Part shown: positions 1-2,956 of the stretch, piece by piece
Numbering within the stretch: position 1 is the stretch's first letter
How the letters are laid out: every line of letters starts with the position of its first letter
Assembly: GCA_019421315.1 (NCBI GenBank)
Contig: JAHZFN010000063.1
Location: 1-5,342, forward strand
Direction of reading: 5' to 3'
DNA length: 5,342 nt
DNA from: Peptococcaceae bacterium
GTDB lineage: Bacteria > Bacillota > Dehalobacteriia > UBA4068 > UBA4997
Translations under genes and position numbers: made by a program
Notes under the pieces: model-generated
The model's database searches: none
The model's input: only the letters and a program-made list of their open reading frames with translations
What the model was told of the DNA's origin: nothing

Positions 1-563
1 TTACGGAGCTGAAAAACACGCCGGAAAAGGAAGGTATTGAAACGGAGCTTATCCATGTGGGACACAAAGATATCCGCGGCTGCATTGCCTGTAGAAAATG
101 TGCGCAAACAGGCAAATGCGTATTTGATGATGTTGTAAACGAGGTCGCGCCAAAGCTTGCCGAAGCTGACGCCTTTATTAACGGCGCTCCCGTTTATTAT
201 GCTTCACCTGCCGGCGGCGCAATCGCTTTTTTTGACAGACTGTTTTTCAGTACAATGAATATTGTCAAAACGATGAAGGTCGGTGCAGCGGTTGTTACCT
301 GCCGTCGAGGCGGCAACACATCCTCCTTTGATGTGCTGAACAAATATTTTTCAATCAATTCCATGCCAATCGCTTCCAGTCAGTATTGGAATATGGTTTA
401 CGGTGGTCAGGCGGAGGAGGTTTGGCTTGATAAAGAGGGCTTGCAGACTATGAGAACTCTCGGACGCAATATTGCATTTATGGTAAAAAGTATTGCTCTC
501 GGCAAAGAAAAGTATGGTTTGCCCGAAAAAGAACAAAATACATTTACAAATTTTCATCATTAA
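1..563 (+). CDS. Flavodoxin-family iron-sulfur flavoprotein (NADPH-dependent FMN reductase-like), 5' partial
   Basis: The frame is open from the left edge (first whole codon at 3), so the true start lies outside; a GTG at 57 is internal to the conserved region and is not the start. About 186 residues are visible. Against a usual length near 205-210, probably only the first beta strand and the FMN phosphate-binding loop are missing. Near the N-terminus is GCIACRKCAQTGKC, a compact Cys-X2-Cys-X2-Cys-X5-Cys cluster (codons at 81, 90, 99 and 117). This is the kind of motif that binds a 4Fe-4S cluster in Isf-type flavoproteins. It is followed by GAPVYYASPAGG and FFDRLF, matching the flavodoxin-fold signature around the second FMN-contacting loop, and by RRGGNTSSFDVLNKYF further on. 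The family are cytoplasmic FMN-dependent redox proteins; the physiological partner cannot be told from sequence. No hairpin separates it from the alcohol dehydrogenase fragment 100 bp downstream, so co-transcription is possible. Family assignment is firm, substrate unknown. Confidence 0.88.
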   Translation, partial: TELKNTPEKEGIETELIHVGHKDIRGCIACRKCAQTGKCVFDDVVNEVAPKLAEADAFINGAPVYYASPAGGAIAFFDRLFFSTMNIVKTMKVGAAVVTCRRGGNTSSFDVLNKYFSINSMPIASSQYWNMVYGGQAEEVWLDKEGLQTMRTLGRNIAFMVKSIALGKEKYGLPEKEQNTFTNFHH

Positions 564-651
564 ACCTATAGTAAAGTTAAATGATTACAATTAAATAATA
601 ATAAAAACAACAACTGCAAAATAAGATAATCAAAAAATTAAGAACAATTTC

Positions 652-658
652 AAAGGAG
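652..658 (+). promoter_or_regulatory. Ribosome binding site that decides the alcohol dehydrogenase start
   Basis: AAAGGAG lies here. Two in-frame ATGs follow, at 661 and 667. The first is only 2 nt from the Shine-Dalgarno sequence, too close for initiation, while the second is 8 nt away and gives the family-typical N-terminus MNNFVFENSSKVYFGEG. The start is therefore placed at 667. The spacer 564-651 is very AT-rich; I see no convincing promoter or terminator in it. Confidence 0.75.
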
Positions 659-666
659 AAATGATT

Positions 667-1011
667 ATGAATAACTTTGTATTTGAAAACTCTTCAAAAG
701 TATATTTCGGCGAAGGCTGTGTAAAAGAGTATTTGGCAAATATTGTTTCAGCATACGGCAATACGGTTATGTTTTGCTACGGCGGCGGTTCTGTCAAGAA
801 AAACGGCATTTATGACGAAATCATGGCTGTTTTGGAAAACGCAAACAAAACCGTTGTCGAATTTGGCGGCATTCCCTCCAATCCCACTTATGCCAAAACG
901 CCGGAGGGCATTAAAACAGCAAAAGAAAGCAATGCGGATTTGATTCTGGCTGTGGATGGCGTTGATAAGAGGCAGATAAACGCCGCAGATCAAAAGCAGG
1001 GAAGAACCTGA
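667..1011 (+). pseudogene. Iron-containing alcohol dehydrogenase, N-terminal fragment only
   Basis: From ATG 667 the product begins MNNFVFENSSKVYFGEG and continues with FCYGGGSVKKNGIYDEI, EFGGIPSNPTY and SNADLILAV. These are recognisable N-terminal landmarks of butanol dehydrogenase-type (BDH/YqhD-like) group III iron-dependent alcohol dehydrogenases, which interconvert aldehydes and alcohols with NAD(P)H in the cytoplasm. Intact members are about 380-390 residues and continue LILAVGGGSVID. Here the match stops after LILAV (codon ending at 954) and reads DGVDKRQINAADQ to a TGA at 1009-1011. The foreign tail is the antisense of a DUF368 fragment. The second glycine-rich motif and the whole metal-binding C-terminal domain with its Asp/His ligands are absent, so the product cannot be a working dehydrogenase. 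Upstream signals (RBS, start) are intact, so the loss looks recent. Homologous sequence ends near 954; the open frame ends at 1011. Confidence 0.85.
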
Positions 1012-1187
1012 AATCCCAGGCAGAACTTGGCGGTAATTGCCTAAGCGCCGGAAACAGCCAGGTATAAGGATATGCTGTGGAAATCAACAGCGGCTGCTCC
1101 CACGCCGTTCAATCGGAGCAGTGTTAAGCCCGCAACGATGACAAAGCCGATAAGGGTCAGCGTCAGATAAGAATATTTACCTTCAGC
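955..1187 (-). pseudogene. Decayed internal fragment of a DUF368-family (PopT-like) membrane protein
   Basis: Read on the minus strand from about 1187 downward, one frame gives EGKYSYLTLTLIGF, then a hydrophobic segment IVAGLTLL, then SISLYLAVSGA followed by a TAG at 1043-1041 and AITAK. Shifting by one base near 1026-1030, the next frame gives VLPGISGSSLLLICGVYLPL followed by INAIH, stopping near 955. The VLPGISGS...GVY block is typical of DUF368 (PF04018) polytopic membrane proteins, probably their second half because a long hydrophobic segment precedes it. The family includes PopT, which recycles polyprenyl-phosphate carriers across the cytoplasmic membrane. Joining the frames gives SGA-x-AITA-x-VLPGISGS without a gap, consistent with one nonsense change plus a one-base loss in a former gene. 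Both ends are cut off: the alcohol dehydrogenase fragment abuts one side and the kinase fragment the other. No start or stop of its own. Family assignment rests on motif recognition only. Confidence 0.62.
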
Positions 1188-1900
1188 CGTGCCGCCATTT
1201 CGTTAAAGGAATCGCAAACGATCAAAAATTCGTCGCTGCGGGTGTAGTCTATTCTGTAATTCAGGTTGCCGCTATCGATTTGCCGCACGCCCTCGGTCAG
1301 TATATCCAGAGACGCTTTGATTTTGCGGAAAACAGATTTAATCAAAAAGCTGTTTGTGAAGAGGATTGACAGTATTACGGCGATAGTAAGCGCCACGCAG
1401 GACACAGCCGCCGCCACCTTTAGCGCTGCTGAGGAGTCTGCTTTCTGCGTCCCCAGTATATATATGCTGTAAGTTCTGTTTTGAATTTTTTCTGTCGATT
1501 TGTAAACTGCCATGGTATCCGTTGCGGCGATGGCTTGGCTGCCGCCCAAAAGATCAGCCGCTTGCATGAGGTCGTTATCGGTTTCTGTTTTTTTGCCGTA
1601 GGTGTAAACTGTGCTGCCGCCCTCTTGAATTTCCGGGCGCAGGGAGGCTGAATCAAGCAGGTTCTGCAAATTTTTCTCGCTTTTTCGGTCAAAGCCGTCC
1701 TGCAGGCAGTGTTCTGCCATTTCTGCGGCGCCTTGGCTGACAAAATCAAACTGGTCGCTTTCCGCAAAGCTGACGGCTGAGCCGTGCTTTAAAACCTCAA
1801 ACATAAGCCATGCGCAGCTGCTGCCTACCAAAACGGCAATCAGCACCGATATAATAATCATCATTAAGTTTGAAATGAACAATCTTCTTTTGATAGTCAA
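1163..1900 (-). pseudogene. Sensor histidine kinase, truncated after the HAMP domain
   Basis: The 245-residue frame starts at a TTG (1900-1898). An in-frame TGA lies just upstream, and a ribosome site AAAGAGGTG ends 7 nt before the start. The N-terminus MTIKRRLFISN leads into membrane segment 1 (about 9-33), an extracytoplasmic sensor region (about 35-158), membrane segment 2 (about 161-186) and a HAMP linker (about 186-239). The HAMP carries ILTEGVRQIDSGNLNYRI and a C-terminal DEF...SFNEMAARLK. The usual HAMP proline near its start appears replaced (LIKSVFRKI). In an intact kinase the HisKA helix with the phospho-accepting His and the ATPase domain should follow. Instead, five unrelated residues (VNILI) and a stop come from the neighbouring DUF368 fragment; homology ends around 1181-1187. 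The product would be a membrane-anchored sensor with no catalytic output. No response regulator is present next to it. It could be expressed as a dead receptor, but decay is the simpler reading. Confidence 0.8.
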
Positions 1901-2063
1901 AGGACTTCACCTCTTTGGTGTTGCCGCCGCTTTGGGGCAGGGTAGCGGTTTGCGTAAAATTTTTGTGATGGCGTTCTTTATTAAAATTATTATATCATAT
2001 GACCACCGAAAAGATATAAACAAAAGATAGCTTCCAATAAATCTCGCTATATCATAAAGTTTT
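1901..2063. other. Non-coding spacer upstream of the kinase fragment, possible weak promoter
   Basis: I see no gene here. A small frame covering part of it (minus strand, ending at 1907) has no recognisable domain and runs through the two hairpins at 2064-2089 and 2123-2154, so I do not accept it. On the minus strand a TATAAT (1994-1989) sits about 90 bp upstream of the kinase start, but no good -35 hexamer lies 16-18 bp before it. At most this is a weak or activator-dependent promoter. Where a two-component operon would normally place its response regulator, nothing is found. Confidence 0.35.
1908..1916 (-). promoter_or_regulatory. Ribosome binding site supporting the TTG start of the kinase fragment
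   Basis: On the minus strand this reads AAAGAGGTG, close to the anti-16S complement, ending 7 nt before the TTG at 1900. The in-frame TGA immediately upstream excludes a longer protein. The next in-frame ATG pair (residues 13-14) would remove the positively charged N-terminus before the first membrane segment, so TTG is preferred. Confidence 0.6.
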
Positions 2064-2089
2064 GCCGCTGTTTTGGACAAAACAGCGGC
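2064..2089 (+). terminator. GC-rich 11-bp hairpin, terminator-like, weak T-tract
   Basis: GCCGCTGTTTT (2064-2074) and AAAACAGCGGC (2079-2089) form a perfect 11-bp stem around a GGAC loop, followed on the plus strand by CTTTAAT-like sequence with only three T in a row. The shape is that of an intrinsic terminator, but the tract is short on both strands and no gene clearly reads into it. It could be the left-over terminator of a lost plus-strand gene or a leader structure for the kinase transcript. Confidence 0.4.
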
Positions 2090-2122
2090 TTTAATGCGGA
2101 AAGCCGTATTGGTTTCGGGTAC

Positions 2123-2155
2123 AAAAAAAGAACCTCGCAAGAGGTTCTTTTTTTT
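2123..2155 (-). terminator. Bidirectional rho-independent terminator downstream of the lipoprotein gene
   Basis: The arms 2123-2136 (seven A then GAACCTC) and 2141-2154 (GAGGTTC then seven T) pair perfectly over 14 bp around a GCAA tetraloop. A T-tract follows the GC-containing stem on either strand (2148-2155 for plus, 2129-2123 for minus). It lies 38 bp past the lipoprotein stop and would end that transcript, shielding the kinase region from read-through; it could equally stop plus-strand transcription. Confidence 0.88.
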
Positions 2156-2167
2156 GTTTAAACAAAA
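2152..2167. repeat. Perfect 16-bp palindrome
   Basis: TTTTGTTTAAACAAAA is a loopless perfect inverted repeat between the lipoprotein stop and its terminator, overlapping the terminator's T-tract. Loopless palindromes can be protein-binding sites, but the sequence is AT-rich and may arise by chance. Function unknown. Confidence 0.4.
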
Positions 2168-2192
2168 CTTAGTTTGTCTGTTTTAAAGATTA

Positions 2193-2417
2193 TTATTGAG
2201 CGTCAGCTGTAGGAGCTTCTTCTTCAGGAGCGTCTGTTGTTTTTTCAGCGTCAGCGTCAGGAGTAGCTTCTTCTTCAGTAGGAGCTGCAGGTTCTACTGC
2301 AGTTGTATCTTCTGTAGCAGCAGCATCGTCAGTTGCAGCTTCGTCAGCAGAACCGCAGCCGAACATAGCGAAACACATAGCCAGAGCCATTAATAATACC
2401 AATAATCTTTTTTTCAT
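2193..2417 (-). CDS. Small acidic Ala/Thr/Pro-rich lipoprotein
   Basis: The 74-residue product starts at ATG 2417, 9 nt after AGGAGG. Residues 1-20 form a lipoprotein signal peptide: MKKR, a hydrophobic core LLVLLMALAMCFAM, then a lipobox AMFGC with Cys21 as the expected lipidated residue after signal peptidase II cleavage. The -3 methionine is slightly off consensus but allowed. The mature 53 residues have no recognisable fold. They hold 18 Asp/Glu and 16 Ala with many Thr and Pro and only one Lys, in loose reiterations such as PTEEEATP and APEEEAPT. The protein should therefore be anchored outside the membrane with an extended, strongly negative, disordered tail. It stands alone: own promoter at 2512-2540, leader of roughly 85-90 nt and own terminator at 2123-2155. 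The family is not recognised; a spacer, cation-binding or abundant surface role is conjecture only. Gene reality is well supported by signal peptide, RBS, promoter and terminator. Confidence 0.85.
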   Translation of the reverse strand: MKKRLLVLLMALAMCFAMFGCGSADEAATDDAAATEDTTAVEPAAPTEEEATPDADAEKTTDAPEEEAPTADAQ

Positions 2418-2426
2418 TTTAAATTT

Positions 2427-2433
2427 CCTCCTT
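2427..2433 (-). promoter_or_regulatory. Strong ribosome binding site of the lipoprotein gene
   Basis: On the minus strand this reads AAGGAGG, with 9 nt to the ATG at 2417. The near-perfect match to the 16S tail suggests efficient translation. Confidence 0.8.
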
Positions 2434-2511
2434 AGATTATGTACCGTTTAAAAAACAGATACTATTTGTTGGATGATTAATTGTTTTTATTTTCCAACAC
2501 CATCTTAAGGT

Positions 2512-2540
2512 ATAATACCACAACCAAACCAAGATTTCAA
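2512..2540 (-). promoter_or_regulatory. Sigma-A-type promoter of the lipoprotein gene
   Basis: On the minus strand TTGAAA (2540-2535) and TATTAT (2517-2512) are separated by exactly 17 bp. Transcription would begin around 2505 and give a leader of about 85-90 nt. That leader contains a 7-bp inverted repeat, TCCAACA/TGTTGGA (2493-2499 with 2467-2473), which could fold upstream of the ribosome binding site. This is the best-formed promoter in the window. Confidence 0.65.
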
Positions 2541-2857
2541 TAGTATATTTAAGCCGTATGTTGGTTTAATCGGTTGTTTTTGCTGTGTTTTCTTTGAAAA
2601 CTATATGTTTATAATATTTTTCTTTGATTATTGCTTAATATCTTGATTTTTCTATGTTTTTCAAAATAGAGCATTAATAAATTTTATTTAATTAAGGTAT
2701 ATTTATATAAGGAAATTGCAAATTTTGTCAAAGAAAATCAATCTCTTTTTTAATCAGATGATATATGTCAAATTTTGTTGTTTTTCTAGAAAAATCTCCG
2801 TTTTTCTCCTGTTTTTGTTGTTATACACTGTTTGGGGTGCAGTTCTGAAAAAATGGC
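2541..2857. other. AT-rich intergenic region without a recognisable gene
   Basis: About 320 bp between the lipoprotein promoter and the terminator of the large surface-protein gene. It is rich in T-runs and stop codons. A plus-strand frame of about 60 residues (2716-2904) runs through the terminator hairpin, lacks a ribosome site and matches nothing I know. A 10-bp direct repeat, CAAATTTTGT, occurs at 2719-2728 and 2769-2778, exactly 50 bp apart. No tRNA, riboswitch or CRISPR-like pattern is visible. Confidence 0.5.
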
Positions 2858-2902
2858 AAAAAAATCCCGTACTTTTGGTTTTTTTCGGAAAAAGTACGGG
2901 AT
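2858..2902 (-). terminator. Rho-independent terminator of the large surface-protein gene
   Basis: On the minus strand the arm ATCCCGTACTTTT (2902-2890) pairs with AAAAGTACGGGAT (2876-2864) over 13 bp, around a 13-nt loop, and is followed by a run of seven T (2864-2858). It lies about 55 bp after the stop codon. The other strand has no T-tract, so it works in one direction only. Confidence 0.9.
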
Positions 2903-2956
2903 AATCATATTTAATCAGATAATCTGTTTAAGGAACGGATTATTAAAAGTAAATGT

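Noticed and set aside
748..993. Minus-strand frame of 81 codons across the ADH/DUF368 junction
   Set aside because: Only its first 15 or so residues are meaningful (DUF368 remnant); the rest is antisense of the alcohol dehydrogenase fragment. There is no RBS.
1420..1767. Alternative minus-strand frame inside the kinase fragment
   Set aside because: It is a frame-shifted shadow; the overlapping kinase frame has clear sensor, membrane and HAMP features.
1907..2140. Minus-strand frame of 77 codons just upstream of the kinase fragment, a candidate for a lost response regulator
   Set aside because: It shows no receiver or DNA-binding motif and reads through both hairpins, with its start inside the terminator loop.
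2720..2902. Possible small RNA ending at the hairpin 2864-2902
   Set aside because: The T-tract is on the minus-strand side of the hairpin only, so it terminates the large gene; no plus-strand promoter with good spacing leads into it.
2749..2920. 11-bp direct repeat TTTAATCAGAT at 2749-2759 and 2910-2920, considered as a target-site duplication
   Set aside because: The intervening DNA shows no mobile-element features, and short repeats are expected by chance in such AT-rich sequence.
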